A program made the position numbers and the translations under genes. The notes under the pieces were generated by a model. That model was given only the letters and a program-made list of their open reading frames with translations. It had not been told where the DNA came from and searched no databases. This document shows, piece by piece, positions 1 through 6,818 of a stretch of 22,565 nt of DNA; positions within the stretch are counted from its first letter, which is position 1; each line of letters begins with the position of its first letter. This DNA comes from Actinotignum timonense (GTDB taxonomy: Bacteria; Actinomycetota; Actinomycetes; Actinomycetales; Actinomycetaceae): positions 1 through 22,565 of the forward strand of contig NZ_JASOKT010000021.1 of NCBI RefSeq assembly GCF_030216305.1, given 5' to 3'.

Positions 1-684
1 GAAATCCGGGCTTTCCACCATGTAATCAACGTATTCGATCACCCCGGTCCGCCGGTTATATCCCACGCTGCCCGCGAGAATGACCCAGTCGCCATCCTGC
101 GCGCAGGTATCCATCAGCTGGGTACCCAGTGAAGGAAGTTTCGTGCCTTGACGCAATTCCCCCGAAACAACCCCGCGCTCATTTTCGGCACCGTAATCGG
201 CGCTGCGAATCAGGAACCGCATATCATCCTTCGAGAGCGGCGCCAGGCTCGCCTTATTGGGAGGCTGCCCGTTGATGGTGTAGTCCAGCACCTTATCCCC
301 GTCATAGCGCTGCACCAGTTCATTGACGCTGAGTCGCGAAGCCCAATCATCCAGGCCAGAGCTGTTGTTGGTGCGCAGCACCCCGACCTCGAACTCCGTC
401 ATGCCATCCACCGCCCGCAGGGCTTCCGCCATAATCGCCTCCCCCGACACGGGTTCCGCGCCGGGCGAGCCCACTGAACCAGCCGCCTCAGGCGCACCCG
501 CCGCAGCAGAGGGCGCCGCACTGCTTGGCGAACCTGCCGAGCCAGGCGCCGGAGTCGCGCTTGCCGAACCGGCCGGCGGTGCCGGGGTGCTTGCTGCCTG
601 CTGCGGCGTCGTCGTACTACAGGAAGCAAGGGCCGCAACCGCGCAGATTCCCGCGACGCTGCGGAAAATATTCTTTCGTGCCAT
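1..684 (-). CDS. Lipoprotein, 3' end outside the window
   Basis: The minus strand is open from an ATG at 684 to the window edge (228 codons, no stop). The product starts MARKNIFRSVAG, followed by a hydrophobic stretch ending in the lipobox LASC, so Cys22 should be lipidated and the protein attached to the outer face of the membrane. Residues about 23-75 are a Ser/Ala/Pro/Gly-rich linker. After that comes a folded-looking domain (GEAIMAEALRAVDGM, later LDYTINGQPPN and GDWVILAGSVGYNRRTGVIEY). The layout resembles actinobacterial LppX/LprG-like or other small lipoproteins, but I do not recognise the family and assign no function. A TAGTAT hexamer lies 5 nt before the ATG, so the mRNA may be leaderless. 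A GAGG directly before the ATG could instead be a weak ribosome site. It is divergent from the ATPase gene. Confidence 0.85.
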   Translation of the reverse strand, partial: MARKNIFRSVAGICAVAALASCSTTTPQQAASTPAPPAGSASATPAPGSAGSPSSAAPSAAAGAPEAAGSVGSPGAEPVSGEAIMAEALRAVDGMTEFEVGVLRTNNSSGLDDWASRLSVNELVQRYDGDKVLDYTINGQPPNKASLAPLSKDDMRFLIRSADYGAENERGVVSGELRQGTKLPSLGTQLMDTCAQDGDWVILAGSVGYNRRTGVIEYVDYMVESPDF

Positions 685-689
685 ACCTC

Positions 690-695
690 ATACTA
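690..695 (-). promoter_or_regulatory. -10 element of the lipoprotein gene
   Basis: Read on the minus strand this is TAGTAT, 5 nt before the ATG at 684. That places the transcription start at or next to the start codon. No convincing -35 was found. Confidence 0.45.
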
Positions 696-740
696 CCGCC
701 GCACGGCGCGTAAGTGTGACGGGCGCCGCAGCCCGGCGTG

Positions 741-800
741 CCCGCACCGTTGCGCCACCGCCCGCGCCGTTGCGCCACCGCCCGCGCCGTTCCGGCACTG
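741..800. repeat. 20-bp tandem repeat, about three units
   Basis: Units at 741-760 and 761-780 differ at one base (CCCGC[A/G]CCGTTGCGCCACCG). A third unit at 781-800 keeps the first half and then diverges. The array fills the gap between the divergent lipoprotein and ATPase genes, upstream of the ATPase promoter. Confidence 0.85.
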
Positions 801-849
801 TTGCGCCCCGCGCCCAAAGAACATTCACCCGCCGTCCAGCTTCCTTGCC

Positions 850-855
850 TAGAAT
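850..855 (+). promoter_or_regulatory. -10 element of the ATPase gene
   Basis: TAGAAT ends 8 nt before the ATG at 864, and no purine-rich ribosome site lies between them, so the transcript is probably leaderless or nearly so. TTCACC at 824-829 is a poor, widely spaced -35 candidate. Confidence 0.5.
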
Positions 856-863
856 CGTTTTTT

Positions 864-3620
864 ATGAACGATGCCGCATCTGCGCCCACCGCGGGAACCG
901 CACCCGCGCAGCGGGAACCCGAGTCCCTCGCCCTGACCGATCCCGCCACCGATCCCACCACCGGCAACGAGCACGTGCCCGCAAGCGACCCGGCCCGCGG
1001 GCTCAGCGCCGCGCAAGCCGCCCAGCTCGCCGCGGAGGGCAAGGCGAATACCCTCCCGGATCGCTCGGGGCGCTCGGCCGCGCAGATTGTGCGCGATAAT
1101 GTTTTCACCCGCATTAATTTCATGCTCGGCGTGCTATTTATCGCTGTGATTCTCACCGGTTCGTGGATCAATAGCGCTTTCGGCCTGCTCATTATCGCGA
1201 ACTCGATTATCGGCATTATTCAGGAGCTGCGCGCCAAGCACACCCTCGATTCCCTGGCGGTCATCGGCGAAGCCCATCCGCGGGTGCGCCGCGAGGGCGA
1301 GGTGCGCGAAATCGCGCGCGAAGAGGTGGTGCTCGGCGATATTATCGTGGTCGCGGCCGGCGAGCAGATCGTGGTGGACGGCGTCGTCACCGAAGCCGAT
1401 TACCTCGAGGTGGATGAATCCCTCCTCACCGGCGAATCCGATTCCATCCACAAGGAGCCCGGCGCCGCGATGATGTCCGGTTCCTTCGTTTCCTCCGGCT
1501 CGGGCAGCTACCGCGCCACCCGCGTGGGCGCCGACGCCTACGCCGCCAAACTCACCTCCGCCGCCTCGAAATTCTCGCTCGTCGATTCCCAGCTGCAAAA
1601 CGGGATCGACCGCATTCTCAAAGCCATCACCTGGGTGCTCGTGCCCGTGGGGCTGCTGACGATCTGGGGGCAGATCCGCGTGGTGGGCCTGGATTGGGCC
1701 GCCATCGGCGCGCACTGGCGCGACATCGTGCTCTCGGTCACCGGCGCGCTGGTGCCGATGATCCCCGAAGGTCTAGTACTCATCACCTCGACCGCTTTCG
1801 CGCTGGGTGTGATCCGGCTCGGCCGCCTGAACGTGCTGGTCAATGAGCTGCCGGCCATCGAAGGCCTCGCGCGCGTGGACACCGTCGCGGTGGACAAAAC
1901 CGGCACCCTCACCGAAAATACCCTGCGTTTCGCGGGGCTCGAGTTGGTGCCCGGCGCGGATTCCAGCGCGGATGCCACCGCCCGGGAAGCCCTGGCCCAG
2001 CTGGGCGCGGCCGACCCGGCCCCGAACTCCTCCATGGAGGCCATCCAGGAAGCCCTCGGGGCGCCGGCCCAGCCGTGGGAGGTGGCCGAGCGCCAGCCGT
2101 TCACCTCGGCGAAGAAGTGGTCCGGGGTGAGTTTCGCCAATGGCCAGCACTGGATTATGGGCGCTCCGGATGTGCTTCTTGATTTGGCGAGTGCGGGTGG
2201 CCCGGCTGGCGCCGTCGCCCCAACTAGCGCCGTCGTGCCGCATAGCGACCCGGCCGTTGAGCCGAACGCTGCCGCAACTAGCGACCCGGCCGCGGGCAGT
2301 ACCGCCACGCCTAGCGCCCCTTCCCGCGCCGCCGCCCGCGAGCGCGCCGCCGCCATCGCCGCCACCGGCCAGCGCGTGCTGCTCCTGGCCCGCAGCGATA
2401 CGCCGGTCACTGCCGCGAACGCGCCCGGCAACCTCGAGCCGCTCGCTTTTATTCTGCTCGACCAAAAAATCCGCCCGGACGCCTCCGATACCCTGCGCTA
2501 TTTCGATTCGCAGGGCGTGGCGGTCAAAGTCATCTCCGGCGATAATGCCGCGGCGGTCGGGGCGGTGACCACGCAGCTCGGCGTCGATGTGGGCACTCCC
2601 GTGGACGCGCGCACCATCCCGGAGGCGAGCTTCGCGGAAACGATCAACGAAAATGCCGTATTCGGGCGGGTGACCCCGGATCAGAAGCGCGCCATGGTCG
2701 CGGCGCTGCGCGGGGCGGGACACACTGTCGCGATGACGGGCGATGGCGTCAATGACGTGCTCGCCCTCAAGGACGCCGACCTGGGCATCGGTATGGGCTC
2801 GGGCACCTCCGCCACTCGCTCGGTCGCGAAAATCGTGCTCCTCGACGACAAATTCGCCTCCCTCCCGCACGTGGTGGGCGAAGGCCGGCGCGTGGTCGGA
2901 AATATCGAACGCGTGGCGCGGCTTTTCCTCACCAAAACGGTGTATTCGGCGGTGCTGGCCATCGCGGTGCTGCTTTTCGCGCTGCCCTATCCCTTCGTTC
3001 CGATCCACGTGACGATCACCGGCTGGTTCACCATCGGCATCCCGGCCTTCCTCCTCTCGCTGCCGCCGAATAACGACGCCGCCCGCCCCGGTTTCGTGCA
3101 GCGCGTCATGCGTTTCGGTTTCCCGGCGGGCCTGATTGTGGGAGTTGCGACTTTTATTACCTACGTGACGTTGTACGACGGCGCAGCTAGCTCGGCGTAT
3201 GCGACTCAGGTGTCCACCGCGACGCTCCTGACGATGATTATTGCCTCCTCGTGGGTGCTTGTGGTGGTGGCCCGGCCCTATGTCTGGTGGAAGATTCTTC
3301 TTATTTTGCTACCGCTGGTGGGTTACGGGGTGATTTTCCTGTGGCCCCTCACGCAGCGTGTGTTCATGCTGGATTCCTCTAACTCCGGGGCGATGGCCCT
3401 GGGCACGCTGGTAGGTGCAGTTGGCGCGGCGCTGATCGAGGCGCTGTGGTGGTTCTTGGGGCTACGCTTCGGGGAGCCGGCTCGGCTGTGGCAAAGCGCG
3501 GAGCAGCGAGCCGCGCAGCGCACCCAGGCTGAGCTGCGCAAGAAGGCGACGGCGGAGCGGCGCGCGGGGGATGGCGCGGGTGTGAGCACTGGCGCGGGCG
3601 CGGCGACTGCGGTGAAGTAG
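864..3620 (+). CDS. CtpE-like P-type cation-transporting ATPase
   Basis: A 918-residue P-type ATPase that should use ATP to move a cation across the plasma membrane. Visible in order: the actuator TGES motif at about 189-192, the membrane ion-site motif PEGL at about 301-304, the phosphorylation motif DKTGT with Asp344, a GAPD nucleotide-domain motif, and TGDGVND with Asp627. Hydrophobic helices flank these, and the protein ends in a basic, Ala/Gly-rich tail. There is no N-terminal CxxC metal-binding domain and the helix-4 motif is PEGL rather than CPC, which argues against a heavy-metal pump. This matches the mycobacterial CtpE group, reported as a calcium-uptake ATPase, but the ion is inferred. 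Translation could begin upstream, yet the -10 at 850-855 and the low-complexity N-terminal extension favour the ATG at 864. Odd: an extra Ala/Pro/Ser-rich segment of about 50 residues (2191-2340) follows the GAPD motif. Confidence 0.93.
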   Translation: MNDAASAPTAGTAPAQREPESLALTDPATDPTTGNEHVPASDPARGLSAAQAAQLAAEGKANTLPDRSGRSAAQIVRDNVFTRINFMLGVLFIAVILTGSWINSAFGLLIIANSIIGIIQELRAKHTLDSLAVIGEAHPRVRREGEVREIAREEVVLGDIIVVAAGEQIVVDGVVTEADYLEVDESLLTGESDSIHKEPGAAMMSGSFVSSGSGSYRATRVGADAYAAKLTSAASKFSLVDSQLQNGIDRILKAITWVLVPVGLLTIWGQIRVVGLDWAAIGAHWRDIVLSVTGALVPMIPEGLVLITSTAFALGVIRLGRLNVLVNELPAIEGLARVDTVAVDKTGTLTENTLRFAGLELVPGADSSADATAREALAQLGAADPAPNSSMEAIQEALGAPAQPWEVAERQPFTSAKKWSGVSFANGQHWIMGAPDVLLDLASAGGPAGAVAPTSAVVPHSDPAVEPNAAATSDPAAGSTATPSAPSRAAARERAAAIAATGQRVLLLARSDTPVTAANAPGNLEPLAFILLDQKIRPDASDTLRYFDSQGVAVKVISGDNAAAVGAVTTQLGVDVGTPVDARTIPEASFAETINENAVFGRVTPDQKRAMVAALRGAGHTVAMTGDGVNDVLALKDADLGIGMGSGTSATRSVAKIVLLDDKFASLPHVVGEGRRVVGNIERVARLFLTKTVYSAVLAIAVLLFALPYPFVPIHVTITGWFTIGIPAFLLSLPPNNDAARPGFVQRVMRFGFPAGLIVGVATFITYVTLYDGAASSAYATQVSTATLLTMIIASSWVLVVVARPYVWWKILLILLPLVGYGVIFLWPLTQRVFMLDSSNSGAMALGTLVGAVGAALIEALWWFLGLRFGEPARLWQSAEQRAAQRTQAELRKKATAERRAGDGAGVSTGAGAATAVK
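2243..2292 (+). repeat. 14-bp direct repeat inside the ATPase gene
   Basis: TAGCGACCCGGCCG occurs at 2243-2256 and 2279-2292, a 36-bp (12-codon) period. CAACTAGCG also recurs at 2221-2229 and 2275-2283. The repeats build the low-complexity insertion in the nucleotide-binding domain. Confidence 0.8.
3173..3188 (+). repeat. Dispersed 16-mer, copy 1 (within the ATPase gene)
   Basis: GTACGACGGCGCAGCT. Identical copies lie at 8843-8858 (same strand) and 16651-16666 (opposite strand). Here it encodes part of a loop, YDGAAS, between two membrane helices. Confidence 0.85.
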
Positions 3621-3921
3621 CGCGGGCTGAGCATCGTGAACTGAGCTGCGCGTGACACTGAATGCGGACGCGAAGTAGAGGATGTTTCTCTGCTGGCCGA
3701 AGCCCCCTGAGCTTGGCAAACGCGAAACTTGCTTGCCGCTCCCGGCCGCTCTCTGATTGAATGAATGTGGCTTGGCTTGTGTAACCGGGCGCTCCGGCAT
3801 ATTCGAAGGCGTGCGGAAAGCGGCTAGCCACCTGTCACATCGGGGCGTTTTCGCCGGTTACCGTACGCGGTCAGCGCGCGGGATTGCCGGGGGCCGCTCC
3901 CGCGCATCGTTAGGATTTATC
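3621..3921. other. Intergenic region, no gene seen
   Basis: About 300 bp between the ATPase stop and the next start. The frame of the downstream gene stays open back to 3757, but the extra 55 residues look unlike a protein domain and no ribosome site precedes that ATG. No strong terminator with a T tract was found after the ATPase. Confidence 0.5.
3911..3916 (+). promoter_or_regulatory. -10 element deciding the start at 3922
   Basis: TAGGAT ends 5 nt before the GTG at 3922, and there is no ribosome site. A leaderless mRNA starting at the GTG is the simplest reading. Confidence 0.5.
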
Positions 3922-5094
3922 GTGAGCGAAGAAGACGCAATCCGTTCGCCGCAGGGCGGCGAACCCACCCGAGCTTTCCCTCCGCACGGCTCCGAGAACA
4001 CCACCCCCGGCACGGGCAGTGCGCCCGAAGCCGCCGGCGCAGCTGATGCCGCCAGCGCGCCCACCCAAGCTTTTTCCACGCCCAGCTCACCTTCGGGCGA
4101 TTACCCCACTCAGGCCTACGGTGCACCTACCGCCGCCTATCCCGGCCAGGGCCAGTATGGCGCCGCCGGGCAGGGCGGGCAGTACGGAGCCGGGCAAGCC
4201 GGGCAAGCCGCGCAATACGGTGGCCCCGCCTATCCGGGCGCTCAGGCCGGCACCGGCACCCAGTATCCCGGCCAGGCTGGCCAAGGTAATCAGTACCCCG
4301 GCCAGGCTGGTTACCCGCAGCAGGGTAATTATCCGGGTCAAGCCCCGCAATACGGTTCCGGCCAGGGCGGGCAGTACGGCGGCCCGGGCTATCCCGGTGG
4401 GCAATATGGCGGTCCCGGCTACCCGGGCGGCCCGGGCAATCAGTACCCCGGCGCAGGTGTCCCGAACGGACCGGGCGGCCCGAATGGTCCGCGTGGGAGC
4501 TATCCGGCTGGCTACGGCCAGCAGCCCAAGCAGAGCAAAACCGGCCTGTTTGTTGGTATCGGCGTGGGAATCATCGCGCTGATCGCTCTAGTTGTTGGCC
4601 TTATTTTCTTCCTCAACCGGGATAAGGCCAGTGATGATGCGCAGCCCGATCCCAGCTCGGTTCCTTCGGTCAGCGCACCCGCCGCCCCGGATGCCACGGC
4701 CGCTCCGGAAACCAGCAAGGCACCCATCCTTGATTCGCCTACCACGCCCACCCCCGCGCCCTCCGGTGACTCGGGTGGCTCAGCGGGCAACGGCGGCAAA
4801 GAAGGGCTGACCTACACCTACCCGCCGGAAAAAATCGCAGCGCTCTTCGATACCTTCCTCAAGGATCCGAGCTTCACCGCAGCATTCGGTAAACCTGCGC
4901 GTGGCGACGCCGGCACCTGCATCGGCAATGCCGCACAGGGCAAGCTATCCGACCAGTTCATCGATGTCATCGAACGCGCCAGCAAGGGCGATATCGCGGC
5001 CGGCAACGAAATTGAGGACCCCAAGTTCATGACTGACCTGCTCAACTTCATTCTCGTCATGGATTCCTGCGGAATAGATATCACAATGCAGTAG
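3922..5094 (+). CDS. Single-pass membrane protein with a Gly/Gln/Tyr/Pro-rich disordered N-terminus
   Basis: A 390-residue protein if translation starts at the GTG (MSEEDAIRSPQGG...), chosen because of the adjacent -10. Residues about 1-200 are low complexity: an acidic start, then many YPGQ, QYGG and GYPGG repeats. A short basic stretch (QPKQSK) precedes one membrane helix at about 206-231 (GLFVGIGVGIIALIALV...), followed by a charged NRDKASDD. The positive side suggests N-terminus in, C-terminus out. A Pro/Ser/Thr linker then leads to a compact C-terminal domain of about 95 residues containing only two cysteines, Cys333 and Cys383, which could form a disulfide outside the cell. Similar proline/glycine/glutamine-rich cytosolic tails occur in actinobacterial membrane and cell-envelope proteins. 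I do not recognise the C-terminal domain and assign no function. Confidence 0.85.
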   Translation: MSEEDAIRSPQGGEPTRAFPPHGSENTTPGTGSAPEAAGAADAASAPTQAFSTPSSPSGDYPTQAYGAPTAAYPGQGQYGAAGQGGQYGAGQAGQAAQYGGPAYPGAQAGTGTQYPGQAGQGNQYPGQAGYPQQGNYPGQAPQYGSGQGGQYGGPGYPGGQYGGPGYPGGPGNQYPGAGVPNGPGGPNGPRGSYPAGYGQQPKQSKTGLFVGIGVGIIALIALVVGLIFFLNRDKASDDAQPDPSSVPSVSAPAAPDATAAPETSKAPILDSPTTPTPAPSGDSGGSAGNGGKEGLTYTYPPEKIAALFDTFLKDPSFTAAFGKPARGDAGTCIGNAAQGKLSDQFIDVIERASKGDIAAGNEIEDPKFMTDLLNFILVMDSCGIDITMQ

Positions 5095-5138
5095 GGGCTT
5101 CGCCCTCATCAGCAGCCCCTTGGGCCTATTGCACATTC

Positions 5139-5191
5139 ATGCACCCGGGTGCCGATTCCTTTCACGGAATTAGCGCCCGGGTGTTGTGCAT
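5139..5191 (+). terminator. Long imperfect hairpin after the membrane-protein gene
   Basis: CACCCGGGTGCCGATTCC (5142-5159) pairs imperfectly with GGAATTAGCGCCCGGGTG (5166-5183), and ATGCA/TGCAT flanks extend it. There is no T tract, so it may be a weak terminator, an mRNA-stabilising structure or a protein site. Confidence 0.35.
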
Positions 5192-5233
5192 CCCGGCCCG
5201 GGCCGCCAGCCCGGCCCGCTACCTCGCCGCCAC

Positions 5234-5259
5234 GGCTCGCTGGCCCGGCTCGCTGGCCC
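5234..5259. repeat. Exact 13-bp tandem duplication
   Basis: GGCTCGCTGGCCC is present twice with no spacer (5234-5246 and 5247-5259). Confidence 0.9.
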
Positions 5260-5404
5260 AACCGGCTGGTTCCGCCCGCCACCTCTCCAGACTTGCTCAC
5301 CGCCCCAGCTCGCATGACTGCGTATTATGCGCGTGGCCGCATAGGCGTCGTCGTACATGCTCTGCATCACAGGCCACACCCTGCCGAAAACGCGAGCGGG
5401 CAGG

Positions 5405-5410
5405 TACACT
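5405..5410 (+). promoter_or_regulatory. Candidate -10 of the metal exporter gene
   Basis: TACACT, followed by AGGAGG at 5421-5426 and the ATG at 5434. This gives a short leader of about 17 nt with a strong ribosome site. No metal-regulator operator was recognised. Confidence 0.4.
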
Positions 5411-5433
5411 CAGAGCCCCAAGGAGGTTATGTT

Positions 5434-6618
5434 ATGCATAATAATAATTATTATCATTGCGAGCACGGCGACCACGCCGGCGGGCAATGCACCTGCGCAC
5501 AGCGCAGTTCCAGCGCCTCCTCTGCATCGGCGTCAGAGGAGAGCACGCCATCCGAGGAGGATGGCGAATCATTTAGCGCAGCCCGCAAAAACGGCGAAAA
5601 TGGCAAAGATAGCGAGGATAGCGACGACGCGCACCTGTGCCACCTGGCTCGTACGCCCGCTGCGGTAGCTCCCGCGGCCGGTCATGATCATGCCAGCGGC
5701 CACGAGCACGGGCCCGGGCATGCGCACGGCGCCGGGGCGCAACGCGGGCGCATCGCCTGGGCCCTCGGTATTACTTTCTCGATTCTTATCGCCGAGGTGA
5801 TCGGGGCGTTCTGGCTCGGCTCACTGGCCCTCCTTGTGGATGCCGGCCATATGCTCACCGATAGCGCCGGCCTGGTCATGGCGCTGGTGGCCGCTCACCT
5901 CACCACCAAACCCGCCACCAACCGCCGCACCTGGGGTTATGCTCGGGCGGAGATTATTTCCGCATGCTTGCAGGCAACGCTGCTCCTCGGCGTGGGTATT
6001 TTCGTGATCATCGAAGCGATCAAACGCCTCACCGACCCGCCGGAGATGCCAGCCGCGCCGCTGCTGATTTTCGGCATTATCGGCCTGCTGGGGAATATCG
6101 CTTCCATGCTGATCCTCTTCACCGGGCGCGGCGCCAGCCTGAATATGAAGGCTGCCTTCCTGGAGGTCTGCAATGACGCACTCGGCTCGGTCGCGGTGAT
6201 CGTGGCTGCGGCGTCGATCTACTTCACCGGCTGGGGTGGCGCGGACGCGATTGCCGCGATCCTCATCGGGATTCTGATTATTCCGCGCGCGCTGCGGATT
6301 CTCTCCACCGCGCTCAACGTGTTGATGGAGGCGACGCCGCAGGGCCTGGATCTGGACGAAGTACGCCAGCACATGGAAAATCTGCCGCACGTGATTCGGG
6401 TGCATGATATGCATGCGACGACGGTCGCCACCGGGCTGCCGGTACTCAGCGCCCACGTGGTGGTCGAGGACGAGTGCTTCTTCGACGGGCACGCCCCGCG
6501 GATCCTCGACCAGCTCCAGCAGTGCGTCGCCGAGCATTTCCCGGTCAAGGTGGAGCATTCCACTTTCCAGTTAGAGCCCGCAGAACACAGCAAATGTGAG
6601 TACGTGCCGCACGGATAG
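5434..6618 (+). CDS. CDF family metal (probably Zn2+) exporter
   Basis: A 394-residue cation diffusion facilitator, a proton-coupled exporter of divalent metals such as Zn2+. AGGAGG at 5421-5426 fixes the ATG at 5434. The cytosolic N-terminus starts MHNNNYYHCEHGDHAGGQC, continues through an acidic Ser/Glu-rich stretch, and ends in a His-rich block (GHDHASGHEHGPGHAHG), both likely metal-binding. Six membrane helices follow (WALGITFSILIAEVIGAFWLG onward), then a C-terminal regulatory domain of about 85 residues. Helix 2 has the transport-site motif His139-x3-Asp143 (HMLTD). Helix 5 has Glu244-x3-Asp248 (EVCNDALGS), where CzcD/ZitB proteins usually have His-x3-Asp. That substitution may alter metal preference, so the zinc assignment is an inference. 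The gene ends 81 bp before a strong terminator. Confidence 0.92.
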   Translation: MHNNNYYHCEHGDHAGGQCTCAQRSSSASSASASEESTPSEEDGESFSAARKNGENGKDSEDSDDAHLCHLARTPAAVAPAAGHDHASGHEHGPGHAHGAGAQRGRIAWALGITFSILIAEVIGAFWLGSLALLVDAGHMLTDSAGLVMALVAAHLTTKPATNRRTWGYARAEIISACLQATLLLGVGIFVIIEAIKRLTDPPEMPAAPLLIFGIIGLLGNIASMLILFTGRGASLNMKAAFLEVCNDALGSVAVIVAAASIYFTGWGGADAIAAILIGILIIPRALRILSTALNVLMEATPQGLDLDEVRQHMENLPHVIRVHDMHATTVATGLPVLSAHVVVEDECFFDGHAPRILDQLQQCVAEHFPVKVEHSTFQLEPAEHSKCEYVPHG

Positions 6619-6699
6619 GGGGTGGCGGCGGGCGGCGACCGGAGCTAGACCGCAAGCGCGACCGAAAGTAACCGCAGACCGCCAATAAGAACCGCAAGC

Positions 6700-6745
6700 A
6701 CACGTGTGGGGGCACCTCAATCGAGATGCCCCCACACGTGTTTTT
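6700..6745 (+). terminator. Strong intrinsic terminator after the CDF gene
   Basis: A perfect 15-bp stem, ACACGTGTGGGGGCA (6700-6714) with its complement at 6727-6741, is extended inward by three more pairs and followed by TTTTT (6741-6745). It lies between convergent genes. On the minus strand it lacks a clear T tract but could still act in both directions. Confidence 0.93.
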
Positions 6746-6818
6746 GCTAGTGCCTTAGCCGGATAGCGAGCCGGCAGAATAACCGGCAGAATAGAGCACC
6801 GGCAACGAGCCAACCGCC

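Larger units (their letters stand above)
5095..5433. other. Intergenic region with hairpins and a 13-bp duplication
   Basis: No gene is supported here. GGGGCT (5094-5099) can pair with AGCCCC (5114-5119) just after the upstream stop. A longer imperfect hairpin lies at 5139-5191 and an exact tandem duplication at 5234-5259. The metal-exporter promoter sits at the right end. A frame open from 5149 into the exporter lacks a ribosome site and encodes a Pro/Ala-rich, unlikely peptide. Confidence 0.5.

Noticed and set aside
738..863. N-terminal extension of the P-type ATPase to an upstream ATG at 738
   Set aside because: The extension translates the 20-bp tandem repeat into Arg/Pro-rich sequence, has no ribosome site, and would run across the -10 at 850-855.
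3757..3921. Upstream start for the disordered membrane protein
   Set aside because: The 55 extra residues look like random translation, no ribosome site precedes the ATG, and TAGGAT directly before the GTG at 3922 gives a better start.
6571..6813. Minus-strand frame of 80 codons between the CDF gene and the surface protein
   Set aside because: It runs through the terminator hairpin and overlaps the CDF gene end, with no homology or ribosome site.
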